From Lantana camara (taxonomy: Eukaryota; Streptophyta; Magnoliopsida; Lamiales; Verbenaceae), in the NCBI GenBank assembly GCA_037501455.1, contig CM074860.1:42790501-42854500 (forward strand): DNA of 64,000 nt, given 5' to 3'. Made by a program: the position numbers and the translations under genes. This document shows, in pieces, positions 35,233 through 46,600 of the stretch. The notes under the pieces are model-generated. The model was not told where the DNA came from. It worked only from the letters and a program-made list of their open reading frames with translations, and did not search any database. Numbering within the stretch: position 1 is the stretch's first letter; the number at the start of each line of letters is the position of its first letter.

Positions 35233-37329
35233 TCTTAAGTGGTATCAGAGCTACCAGGTTCAGAACCGGTGCTCTGGAGTCGTGTCGTGTCAGTTAGGTC
35301 GGACAGCATAGGAATACTTGTGGATTGCATTCGTCTGATGTGAAATTTTGACTTCTCTGCATGAATTCGTTTGAGCTTATGTGATTGTGTGCACACTATG
35401 ATTACGATTCTTGCAAAATTATCATTGTTATGCTTTAAATTTTATTAAATTACGTATTGCATGTGCATTACTTAAGTGTTCTTAATTGCTTTTATTACTT
35501 GACATATCCACGTACTAACCCGCATGCATAGATATTTATTCAATTTGTGAATTGCAGGGAGTTGGCTTGATGACAAAATTTTAATTGATCGTGACAACAT
35601 TTCCCGCTTCTATAAATTGATGACAGAAGATTCAAAACTTCCATGCCTTGATTACTTGAATAAAGGATAAATGGATTTCTGAAAGAATTTGACAATAGCT
35701 AGATGCTAACCTTATGGAAACAGGTATTATGCATTCATAGCACGTGCATCATGCATTGGATTAAATTATAATTATTTCGAACATTTGTTCTACTTGCTTA
35801 ACTGCCTTCTTTGCTGGATACGAGTGCATGCCATTTACATCCCTAACCCCACATGCATTAGACTTGTGGTTATATTTAGGTGATTTTGTTACCTGTTTCA
35901 ACGAGTACTGATTTTAGTGGAAGCTGCATTGGGATCTGAATAGGGTGGATCAGAAAGTGTACAGTTGATTTAACAAACTCAATGTATAGGGTGGATAAAA
36001 GAAGATGTCTGTATACAAGGGAAACAAGAGACCTTTTAAATAACGAGGTACCTTCAGGATATATACTTAACTATCTGGAGGTACTCGAGGTTAGCAAATT
36101 TTATAAGAAAGTCAGAATTTCTAAATCTGAATGGCATGAGGTGACAATGAAGAAATCAAGGCACTTGTACAATTCAGAGAATTCTAAAGAGGGAATTGGA
36201 TTACTATTATAGAGACACCACCAGAGTAGTTACTCTTACACAAAGGAAAAAGGGGAAAAATTTTGTAAGCTATAGAATTTTGTACCGAGGTCATTGAAGA
36301 TCAACTCCACCAAATATTGAGCATAAGGGCATCATTTACAACGACGGTGTACTAAGCAAGACTGTTTAAAGATTCTTCATTTATTTCCCCACGATGGTCC
36401 TGAGAGATTTTACCGTTGAAAGAAATAGCAATTCCCGATTACCGAGGATTTTATTGGGATTTCAAGAGACTCCACGGATCACTTTACTCCGAGAATTAAG
36501 TGAGACGGTCCAAGACCATTTGGGTACCCGAGAATCTGAGGGAATGCTAAAGGATGTAAATTTGAACGGGAAGTTGGAACTATGGTCAGTTACGGATTCG
36601 ATTATCCTTCCAAATTAAAGAATTGCCAACCTCGACTTCATTTCCACGGTGAACGGTACCTTAAGTATTCATGGCATTTGCACTCATGCATTTCATAAGT
36701 AATTACATTTTATTTTATTCTGCTTGATGTGCATGATGACGTGTACTGCGTGATGCTGCTTTGATTGTGATAACGTGGCTAATTGATTTAATTTCCATAA
36801 CTCGAGAATTATTGTTGTTGTGAATTCTTGTAAACTGAATGGATTACATGCTTGCGTGAACTATTCGTGCTTCGGTGCTTATAATTTCTTTGGTTAATCA
36901 TTAACCCTTCATGCACATACAAGCATATTGTGATTTTATCTTACAGTGATTCCATCGCGATATCCCCCTTGAGTTGAGCATGGATGATGAGTCTATACTC
37001 TAGGGACACCGATATCAGTTGTGTAAAGGTACACTATACATGCATCCCATGTTTTGCATCAAGTGTTACTTTGATGTGGGTATTTTGAATGCTGAATAAG
37101 TGAACGTATGTGTTAGAGAGTTGTTGAGATCTCTCTATTTACGTGTTAGGGAGATGTGGGATTCTCCCTATTTATGTGATAGAAAGATGTTGGATTCTTT
37201 CTAAATTATGTGAGCAAGAGATGCTGGATTCTCTTGGAGTTAGATATTTGGGAGATGCTGGATTCTCTCGAATTTAGGGGTTTGAGAAATGCTGGATTTT
37301 CTCAAACTAGAATGTTTGGAAGATGTGGA
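35233..37329 (+). other. Non-coding interior of the 28856-40866 element
   Basis: The first 300 bases after the primer site match the remnant at 7216-7515. The remainder has only short frames (for example 35982-36212 and 36394-36618) without gag, protease, RT or integrase motifs. The last 220 bases form a tandem hairpin array that runs straight into the right LTR. Confidence 0.6.
35240..35251 (+). other. Primer binding site, initiator Met-tRNA type
   Basis: TGGTATCAGAGC lies seven bases after the LTR end GCTACA. It sets the plus orientation of the element. Confidence 0.85.
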
Positions 37330-37330
37330 T
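37114..37330 (+). repeat. Tandem array of hairpins with constant loop and covarying stems
   Basis: Six complete units and one half unit repeat every 33-34 bp. The loop is TGCTGGAT or a close variant (starts at 37122, 37155, 37188, 37222, 37256, 37290, 37324). The stems differ but pair: TAGAGAG/CTCTCTA, TAGGGAGA/TCTCCCTA, TAGAAAGA/TCTTTCTA, CAAGAGA/TCTCTTG, ATTTGGGAGA/TCTCTCGAAT (two G-T pairs) and GTTTGAGAAA/TTTCTCAAAC. The seventh unit has its left arm and loop only, and the right LTR starts where the right arm should be. Confidence 0.95.
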
Positions 37331-40300
37331 GTGACACCCCGTTCGTCCGACGTATAAGGTATGCCACGTTCCAACTTTATTATGTGTCTAATTATATTAT
37401 TTTGTGCTTTGCGTGGCCCTATTTTAAACTCTTTTAGAGTTTAGGGGCCTGTTTATAATTTTCTCTTTTAGGGGTTATTCGGTCATTTCTCGTTCGGTTG
37501 AGACTTTGACCTTTTTGACCCCTCTTTTGCGTTCGGGCCATCGAAACGAGTCCATAGACTCTAAGTTTGCCCCATTCTGACTTCGTTAGCCCGTTCTTTC
37601 GACCGTTTTCGTGTACGAGGACCCGAGATATATTATCCCGAATCCTCGTAATTCGTGCCAAACGATCAGACTCAGCCTTTCTCCTTCTCCAGCGATCTCA
37701 CTCCCTCACACACACTTAAGGTGTGAAAACACACACATGTCCGTTCTCGCTCGTTTCTCGACGGAATTCGACGGATGAGTAGTCAAAGTTTATCAGCTCG
37801 ACGAGCCTGTCACGATGGTACAAGAATCGAGGCCCGAAACCCAGCGATGGTGGCGCTACGGCAAGGTACAGGCCGCGGGATTTACCCCCGCCACTTCGCC
37901 GGCGGATTTCGACGGCCTCCGGCATCGGAATCGATCGAATCTTGGGCGGTTTTGGAGCGCGAGGTCCCGACGATTAGAGTGTTGAAGACGACGCGGCCAT
38001 TGGTGGCCGGACGGCGGCGCACGCGCCACCTAAATTCACGTCGCGGTGGCGCGAGCATTGTAGTGCGCAGCTCCACCGCGTTCCGACGGTCCTTTCCGGC
38101 GTGAGGGGCCGGTTCCCCCACCTTTTCCGGCCCCCTGATTCCATTTCCGGCATCAGATTGGAGCAAATCGCGGTGGAGGTGGCTGAACCGGCGATGGCAC
38201 CGCGACAGGTTTTCGGCGGCGGATTTGGTCCTTTTCCGGTGGGTTTTTGGTGGTTGCTCCTTCACGAAAGTTGCTTGGAATGTTGAGACGTAGCTGATAG
38301 TGTTGGCCACGACTCGAGAACCGGCCGGCAGCGGCGGACCGGCCCTGGATCGGCGGCTCCCTTTTCTGACGATATTTCAGGCAAATTGGCTAGGGACTTT
38401 CGAAGCCTTCGTTACAAGCTTTCCAACGGTATGCTCGGATTTTATTTTTGTTTTACGGTTAGCGTTTAATTTCAGTTTTCGTAGTTGGAATTAAGTTCGG
38501 TTTTTCGTCAACGAAGTCCGGCATGTTTGGTATTTTCTGAAATTGGTTGAGGGCTTTTGTCAAGCAGGCCGACGCGCACGTTTCTGTCCTTCCGGGGATT
38601 TTTCCGACCACCGGAGGCCGTGTTCCGGTGGCTGCCGGTGGTTGTCCGGCCGGCTACGGTGGCGGCATTCCGGCGACTTTGGATAGTAGGTCCGTTTCGT
38701 TGTGGGGAGTCCAACGCCACTTTCCGTTCGTCAATCGGATGCCCGGTTGATTTGTTATGAATTTTTGAAGTTATAGTATTTATTTTCGTTAATTGTTTTA
38801 ATTGTATAATGTGATCATGTATGAACGATAAATGAAAGTATGAGTTGTATGATATTTGAAAATATGTTATGATGCATGAGAAGCTCTACTTCTAATTTAT
38901 TGAATTTAATTATCTCGTTTTATGCCTACTTGATTGAGAATATTTTATTTAAGGGTTGTTCGTGTAATATTTGAAAACTAAATTGATAATGGGATTATAT
39001 GAAACTTGAGAAATAAATTATGAAATGATATGTTATATTTAATTTTGAATGAATCGATCAAGTATGCTATTTGTTGGAATATTAAACATTATGCATTATG
39101 TATTTAATTATCAAATTTGTTATATGATCAATGTTTTAACTTCACGAGACTTGGACCATAATAGGATTAAATTATTATGCCTCGAATTATATTCCCTATG
39201 GGATGATATGAATTCTATAAGTTATGCATCCTCTAAGGTGTGAAATTGTTATGTATTTTGCGTTTATCCTTTCGAGAATTAGTGCATGATATGAATTGAA
39301 TTCTTAATGTCTTAATTTATTTTATGTAATAAATGTTATGGATTTATAAGCTATGCATCTCTTGATATGGAATATGAATTATAATATGCTCTGAATGACT
39401 TGATTGAATAGATATGGATTATATGTTGCATCATTTGTATTCGTGAGCATAGCCGTGCGTCTTTATGGTTGTGATTTGAGTCTGAGTCTTGTGTTCTGTG
39501 TGTTCAGTCGTTCAGGGTTTTTCCAGGGAGTGTCTGTCAATGGTTTGGGTTCCAGTGGGACTTCTTGGCTCGTGTTTTCCATTCTCGTCAGTGTAAGGTG
39601 AGGTTTTAGGATTTTTGTTTTAGTTAAAGCGACCTACAACCTTCTGTGCTCGTTTTCAAGCCTGCATGCGATTATTTTATTATATTGTATAATAGATATG
39701 TGCTTATATGATACGTTTATGATTTTGTCATACGATTAAAGGCTTTTGAACTATATATATACAAGCGTATGTAAGCTTGAAAATGTTTTGCAACGAGGCT
39801 ATGCTCCAAACCGTGTGTCTTCGTACCAGCTCAGGATTAGGATGACACGGAGAGGTACATCTATAGCATATGCGAAGTTGCAAGGTAAGGTATGCTCCAA
39901 TAAGTTACGTACGTTGTGATTTTGATACGATATGATAAGTTTGGTATGTAGCGAGTTTTGGTACTGTGTTTGTAAATGTTTGCTTTAGGGGCCCCGAGAC
40001 GTGGGTAAGGGAGACCCGGGACGACCATGGGGTCGCCGGTTATAACCCCGTGCACGCTCTCATTTGAGATATTCACGTGCTACTCTTGGAGGTTGGGAAG
40101 GCGTGGTATCTTGAGCCCTCGGTGGATAACCGGGGAAGGCACAACGTGGATTAGCTACCCCGTGTGTTTTTGGTACTGGTAATGTTTGATCGCCGAACTA
40201 CTTCGTTGATGGGGAAGGATTGTTTCTGATTTATGCTTTCCATTTTGTATTTATATTAAGAATTGAGGAGTTAGAGGTAGACCCGTGCTCGCCGGATATA

Positions 40301-40866
40301 AGATACGTTCTGTTATGTTGATTATGAAACGGGATAGGAGCTTTCTCTTTCGATATGTTACGAGTTTGTTCAGTCTGTTATGATTTAAATAAGTATAAGT
40401 ATAAGTTTGTTTTTAAAAATGGTTTTGGTATGCAAAACCCTACTCCCGGTTCATAATCTCTCTTTTGGTACGTGCTTTGTTCCTTATTATGTATAGTGTG
40501 TGTGTGTGTGTTCAGCCCCCTCACTCAATCAGTGGACTGATCCTCGCCCCACCTATGTTTTTAGTTTGCAGGTGCAGGTTGTTGGAGCTCGAGCTAGGCG
40601 GCTTTGAGTCGGGTCTATCGAGTCTGTGTCGGTCTATCTGATTTGTTATCTACTTTGTTTAGATTTATATTGGAAGCTATGTATATGATAAATACTATGC
40701 AGGTTTATACTTATTATTTATATGTTTGATAATTCGGGACAGGTTAGGATAGGTTCGTGGAATTAGTTGAACCCGTTTTGTTGTATGATTATTCGGGATA
40801 GATTAGGGCAAGATTATTTGATTAGTTGAACCCGTTTAATTATGTTTGTTGATTAAAGTTTTTAAT
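37330..40866 (+). repeat. Right LTR, 3' truncated
   Basis: It starts TGTGACACCCCGTTCG and follows the left LTR through the GC-rich cassette, the (TG)n near 40498-40511 and GATTAAAGTTTTT. Homology then stops, so the last 360 or so bases of the LTR are missing. It provides the unoccupied version of two insertion sites: CCCG near 37637 and ATCAG near 40525-40540. Confidence 0.75.
37730..38740 (+). repeat. GC-rich LTR cassette, copy 3
   Basis: Parallel to 31830-32880, with the same landmarks at both ends. Open frames of up to about 140 codons occur on both strands, but their phase is not conserved with the other copies. Confidence 0.6.
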
Positions 40867-41041
40867 AGTTCATATAACCCAAAACCCCATAGCAACTGGG
40901 GATCAAAAAGCACCAAATTTGATGACTTATCAAGGGAAAAACGAAGTAAGAGCATGTTATTGAAGACGTTGCAACATATGTTCGGAAGACCTCTATTGAG
41001 TCAAAAGACAGGGTAAGAAAGGATTAGCTAATAGAGATATT
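40867..41041. other. Short unassigned stretch between LTR and LINE
   Basis: About 175 bp without similarity to the LTR or to an obvious LINE domain. It carries stops in the LINE frame at 40997-40999. It may be the sequence into which the LINE inserted. Confidence 0.4.
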
Positions 41042-41052
41042 AACTCTTTCGG

Positions 41053-42260
41053 GAACTTGGCGTACGTAAAGCAGCTGATTAATGAAGATGGCTCATGGGA
41101 TGAGGCTTTGGTAAGAAGTTCATTTATTGAGTGGGACGCTGAACATATTCTAACTATTCCTTTAGGTGAGTTGCGAAATGTAGATCGCCGAATATGGCAC
41201 TTTAGCATAAATGGAAGATATTCGGTAAAAAGTGCCTATAATATAGCCTTAAATAATTGTATGGAGCATCAAAGTTCCGGCCAAACATCGCAAGGCCGTG
41301 ATTGGAAGGCGATTTGGAATAGGCAGGTAGCACCTAAGGTGAAGGTCTTTCTATGGAGGCCCTGTTAAAAAAACGGAGCGAGACTAATGTGGGATGTCCT
41401 TGGTGCAAGGCGGTACCGGAATCGCTTGAGCACGTATTCTTAGAGTGCAGCGTCGCTAGACAATTCTGGGCCATGTCCAACTTACCTTGGAGTGTTATCG
41501 GAAATTGGCGCGGAAGCGGGGAAGAATGGGTTCGGGCTATGTTGGAGTCGTTTTCTCGGGAGGAAGGTGGCCGATTTGTGACTTTTGCTTGGGCGTTGTG
41601 GCGAAATCGAAACAAGGAATGGGTAGAGAAAGAAGGATTGGATTCTTATGGTCTGTTACAGTTTGCTCAAAATTTTTATAGGACTTGTAAAGTTGGTCTT
41701 GAGGTGGAAACTCAAATTGAGAGTAGGATACTCCCAATACGGTGGACGGCGCCAACAGAACATATGGTTAAATTGAATTGTGATGGGCCGGTCTTTGAGG
41801 AAAGCATGGAGATTGGGATTGGTGTTGCTGCCAGGAACCATAAAGGAATGTGCTTGTCTTGGTTAAGCTTGAAAAGAAGAGGCGCAAGTTAGAGCCTGAA
41901 GTTGCAGAAATTCTGGGTATCAAAGAGGCAGCGAAAATGGCACTAAGAAAGGGGTTCCATTACATAATTTTGGAGCCAGATTGTCTTAATGTGATTCGAA
42001 AATTACAATCGGTGGATACAGATTGGTCAGCTATGGGCACTATTGTAAATGACATTCATGCGATTCTTGCTCAAGTTTCGAGTGTTTCTTACAGCTTCGT
42101 GCGTAGAGAAGGCAACAAAGTTGCACACAACTTAGCTCGTTTAGCTCTTAAATTCTAGTGAAGGGGATATTGAGCTCCCTGATCTAATTTCGAGATGTAT
42201 TACAGAGGATCTTTGTGTTGTTTAGTTTCTCCGTTCCCCTCTCAAAAAAAAAAAAAAAAA
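41053..42260 (+). pseudogene. 5'-truncated L1-type LINE (zinc-binding RT tail and RNase H), frameshifted
   Basis: Only the C-terminal part of ORF2 remains. The first frame (41057-41368) has the zf-RVT block, with WHFSINGRYSVKSAY and WNRQVAPKVKVFLWR. A deletion/frameshift near 41360 leads to the CPWC...EHVFLEC metal-binding part and the start of RNase H (NCDG). A second shift near 41865 leads to the rest of RNase H, with acidic residues in EPEVAE and LEPDC and the AHNLA end. It closes with a poly(A) tail (about 42244-42260). AACTCTTTCGG before the element (41042-41052) and after the poly(A) (42260-42270) is a likely target duplication. Confidence 0.8.
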
Positions 42261-42277
42261 ACTCTTTCGGAAACCAC

Positions 42278-42429
42278 CTATGATGCACGGACACGGACAC
42301 GACACGATACGGATACGGCGACACGGATTTTTTCTTGAATTTCCCACGTAAGGAGTGTCCGACACGGTGTCCGACACGACACGACATGACACGACAAAAT
42401 GATATTTTTAGAAGTGTCCGTACATCATA
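42278..42429. mobile_element. Mutator-like MITE candidate (152 bp)
   Basis: Terminal inverted repeats of 17 bp (CTATGATGCACGGACAC against GTGTCCGTACATCATAG, one mismatch) flank an interior of GACACG-like short repeats. Nine bases, GGAAACCAC, are repeated directly outside each end (42269-42277 and 42430-42438), the duplication length of Mutator-like elements. The same nine bases occur a third time near 42510 within a local direct repeat, so the duplication could be coincidental. Confidence 0.5.
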
Positions 42430-42438
42430 GGAAACCAC

Positions 42439-43495
42439 TAATGCGTAAACCATGTCAAGAATTAAAATAAAAATTTTCTCACATACGCACATGATGCGTA
42501 CATTATAGGAAACCACTAATGCGTACATTATAAATTTAATTTCTCGCACCACATTCATTCACAATGCATTATTTTATCAACATACACCTAAAATATTACA
42601 AAAGTATTTATTATGCAACATTATTTTTTGGAAACGAATTTATTAACTCAAATTAAATTGAGTTAACAAATGATCGTGTATCTAATACATTAGATTGTGG
42701 AAAAGGCATCAATAAAATTATTGATAAATTATTTAGATCGATTAGATTACATTTATCTTCAATAAATTATAGTCTCAACTAATTACAATTTCAACTAATC
42801 ACATCCTCCCTCCCCTATTCATAATAGAATTAATCAATGAATAGTAGCGGGTTTGATGCCGGACCGAAAATTAAGTGATTCAAACCCAAATACTTACTCC
42901 TAACTAACTAACAGGAGATTAGTTAGACGAAAATACCTAATCAACCATATTTAACACTTTCTATGTATAATACCTAGAATTCACAATATATACACCTATT
43001 ATACACAAGAGTCAAGACACTACACTCGGCACATACTAGATCATACAGCATGTAGGAAGTACTTGAGATCGGATCAAGGGACTGTATCGTCCAGAGACAG
43101 CCCATGCATCATCACCGGCAAAATACTTGCCAACTCAGAGTTGAATCTCATACAGGCCGTAAAACAAACTCTCATCAATAAAAATTCAACCAAATCTAGC
43201 GAAAGAATAAAAAGTTTCCAGCATATATTACAAGGGTTATGTCAACAGAGAGATCATCACCATGTACATCCAACCCCAATCTGTTTTACATGATAAGGTA
43301 TTCCTGTACATAAAAAGATCATTAATTGCTAAAACTCAATTACATATTCACATATGCGAGGTTGTAAAATAAAAGTACATCATTTACAGAAGAACTTATC
43401 CCCAGATGCAACCACACAAACGAAGACTAAATACAATCTGTGGAAAGTTTTATCTAGTTATCTGATTCAGATAAGCATTAGAGAGCAGTGTTATA
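42439..43495. other. 3' flank and probable 3' UTR of the sacsin-like gene
   Basis: No gene is seen. A direct repeat (TAGGAAACCACTAATGCGTA) lies near 42428 and 42508. The part next to the stop codon at 43496 is probably 3' UTR, but I found no convincing AATAAA on the minus strand within it. Confidence 0.4.
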
Positions 43496-43693
43496 TCAAG
43501 GCCGATATATTTTCATTGTTTTGGATACTTGGAGCCGACAGAATGGGCACCTTGAAACAGCAGATGAGCACCTCCGACACAGTACATGACCACATGGAAT
43601 TAAGGTTAGATCAACTTCATTAATTAAACAGACTCGGCATGACCATGCTGCTTTTGCTGTATCAGCTTCTTTGGCAGCCATTTCGGACTTCTC
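43496..43693 (-). CDS. Sacsin-like gene, last exon with RING finger
   Basis: 198 bp, acceptor AACAG|GAGAAG, with the stop at 43498-43496. It encodes the end of the coiled coil and a C3HC4 RING: CRVC, CGH, CRRC and CPFC in order, with normal spacing. It ends KTMKIYRP. Confidence 0.9.
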   Translation of the reverse strand, partial: EKSEMAAKEADTAKAAWSCRVCLINEVDLTLIPCGHVLCRRCSSAVSRCPFCRLQVSKTMKIYRP

Positions 43694-46600
43694 CTGTTCA
43701 TAACAACAGATTAATATTAATCCTATTCTTTTCCTTTGCCTTTCTATTGTTCAAGAATATAATACCAGGATTTATATGGAGCTGGTAAACTCAAGGTTAT
43801 CGAAGACGTAGTAGACTTGCAATTGTGAAAATCAAACAAATCCATATTTTGTACACAAGAAATTGTAAAACATATAGGCAACCAAAATACAGAGGAACAA
43901 CATAAAGCAGTCTCCATGAATTCACTAGTCTCAGCAAGTTAAATTATCGTATTAAATTAGATATGAGGTTGTAGATGTTATTAGAGATATTGCTTTAAAA
44001 ACAGTGTTCAATTACTGGGCAGAAGATTTAGTAGTGCATTGGACAAACATGGTCTGATGAATATATAAACCATTAAACTGGGTACTCTTTGTTCTAACTA
44101 TGCATGATCATCCCTTTTCAGGTGTACTTATCTCGATATCAATCAGATCTCCCATTTGCTTTCTAACAATTTCGTCCTTCGCTATTAATCCCAACATTTT
44201 GGGCTTCATGAACTGATATGAACCCTTTAGGTACAAGTAGTTAAACTCAACTTTCTTGTTATGGAACGCGATGACCCTAAAGCATCCTTAAGTTTCTTGT
44301 TGTTGAATGCGATGAACCTAATGCGGCTCCTCCCCAATAATCAGCTCCTCCGATCACTCTCTCCCATTAATTGTTATCTTATGTTATAGGTATGCATGCC
44401 AATGCATCAGTTATTTTAGAATCTTGATCTTTTCTTGTTGGTGTTTGTTTTGCAATTCTCATTACACAGCTAATTTGGAATGTTGTGTAGGGATTTCAAG
44501 ATATCAAGATTCCAAGATAAACTGGGCCTTGGTGCACATCTTTAGCATGAGAAATAGTTAGCTTGATTGGAAAAAATTCATTACCTGGTTAGGAGAGTTG
44601 AGGATCGCAGGAAGTTCAGCGCTTTTCATAACGAAAGCCAAAGTGAATTTTACATTAACAATTTTGTAACCTCATTTGAGTTATCAGCTTAAGCCCAAAT
44701 GATTCGGAGTTTTAACCAATGTGAAAATCATTTTTTATTTTTTTTTTAGTTTTTGGTGAGCGATGTGAACATTATTGGTAGAATGCAAATATGCACATAG
44801 GAGATTCCTTTTGAGAATTTGAGATGAGTATTCCTTAAATAGGGAATGACATGTAACTAGAAATTTAGTATATATTCAAAGAGATTCTATAATTAGAACA
44901 GATACGCACTTTAGACACATCGATATTCATCTGGCCATCTTTGCTCTAACACACTACAGAACTCTTAAGTGTAGTACTCAAGAAGCAATCTTCCTTTATA
45001 ATATCTTCCATCTCATACTCAAAATGAAAATAATGAGAAGCCACTAATAGGTATAATAGATATCTAAGTTGAAGTAACATAGATTTTGTAATATGATTAA
45101 GATTCCTAGTCCATATGATATCTCTCTACTTTCATTAATATTAATATTAATAATAATAAGTTTATTTCTCAATACTATCAGGGGTAAAAGATCAATTCAC
45201 TGTTCAAACGGTTAATTGGAAACGTCAAGTTTCCAATATTTCCAATATTCACGCAGACAGTAGTCATTATAGTGGCTGGTTAATTCAATATCCTAATAAC
45301 AGAGAAGTACAAATTTATACTCAGAATGACACAAATTTGGTTCCCAGATGGATAAGGTCTACAGAGAAGAAATCCTAAAATCCCTTTCAAGATTTCTGAT
45401 TTAATTGAACAATCAAGGCATCAACTAACCATCAAATCATTGACTGAAGATTACACTTGGGGGTGGCAAATGGATGGGTTGGTGAGTTTAGGTTTCGTCA
45501 TATATGGTTGGTTCTTAGTGTGCGGGGTTTCAAATGGATTTTATAAAGCAAATTGATAACAGGTCGGTTTAGAAAGGTTTTCGAACTTGGTACAAGCAGG
45601 TTCTAATGAGTAGGAACGGGTCTGCTAGCAAATTAAGTTATCAATATTTTATAATAAATCATACTATTTACACACACTGCACACGCACAAATTCACTCAC
45701 TGCCGAGACACAAACTCATACACAGCACCACACTTCACGCACACACAAACACCGCACATATGGGTTGACACACACAAAACACAGACACACGCATAAATCC
45801 ACACATAGTACTTAGACAATTACAGCACACCATACAGATCCACAATTTCACACATGTTTTCAATATTATTTACAATCACATTTGATAATTAATCAAAAAC
45901 TAATAGAATAAAAATATTAAATAATATTTCATCATAAATTGGGTCTGTGAATGTATGTACATCTTTCATAAACTGTGAAAAAAATATGTGCAGTGTGTGT
46001 CTGTGAAAGTGTGTGCGTGTGTGCAGTGCCGTGTGTGTGGATGTGGGTGTGTGAAGTGTGAATTTCTGTGTGTGACTGATTTTGTGTGAGATAATTCCTG
46101 TGAAATTATATATTTGTCTTAGTTGAACTTCTCTGTGTTTAAGGTCCAATTCGAACCCATGTCAAAATCAATTAAAAACCACCTTTGAATCAACCCATCT
46201 AGAACCTACATCCAACCCATACAAAAACCACCTTTGAATCAACCCATCTAGGACCCAACCAGTTAGAGCCATGGGTTCAAACCCATATTGCCACCTTTAA
46301 TGTGACTAATAAGTCCAAATATAGGATACACACGCATCCCTTTAAGGTCATCAGCTAGGTGAGATATGACAGTGTCTCTCCTCACAAACATCTTAATCAG
46401 TTGATGATATGGTCATTCTACGAAAAAATGTCACTCCTGGACTTGCATATTTAAAGGTGCCCATTAGGTTTTCTCCACACACACACATGCAAACACACAC
46501 CAGATTGCAAGTATTGAAGATAAGGACCTGTTCTAGTAATAGTGCAGCCTGAGATTCCTTCAGTTGTTCTTGCAGTGTTAATGCTGTTTGCAATAGAGAC

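Larger units (their letters stand above)
28856..40866 (+). mobile_element. Non-autonomous LTR element (two LTRs, 2.1-kb non-coding interior)
   Basis: Left LTR 28856-35232 (with a solo LTR nested inside), primer site 35240-35251, interior 35233-37329 and right LTR from 37330, which stops at about 40866 where homology to the left LTR is lost. The LTRs are clearly diverged by eye, so the insertion is old or the two LTRs come from different insertions. No gag or pol domain is seen in the interior. Confidence 0.65.

Noticed and set aside
35982..36618. Degenerate gag in the interior of the 28856-40866 element
   Set aside because: The short frames contain no gag, zinc-knuckle or pol motif that I can recognise.
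37114..37330. CRISPR-like array
   Set aside because: Period and loop are regular, but the variable parts are the two arms of one stem, not independent spacers, and this is plant nuclear DNA.
46393..46527. Extension of exon 10 past 46528
   Set aside because: The frame stays open, but the protein match ends at a good GT donor, and joining to the last exon in phase gives the expected coiled coil and RING.
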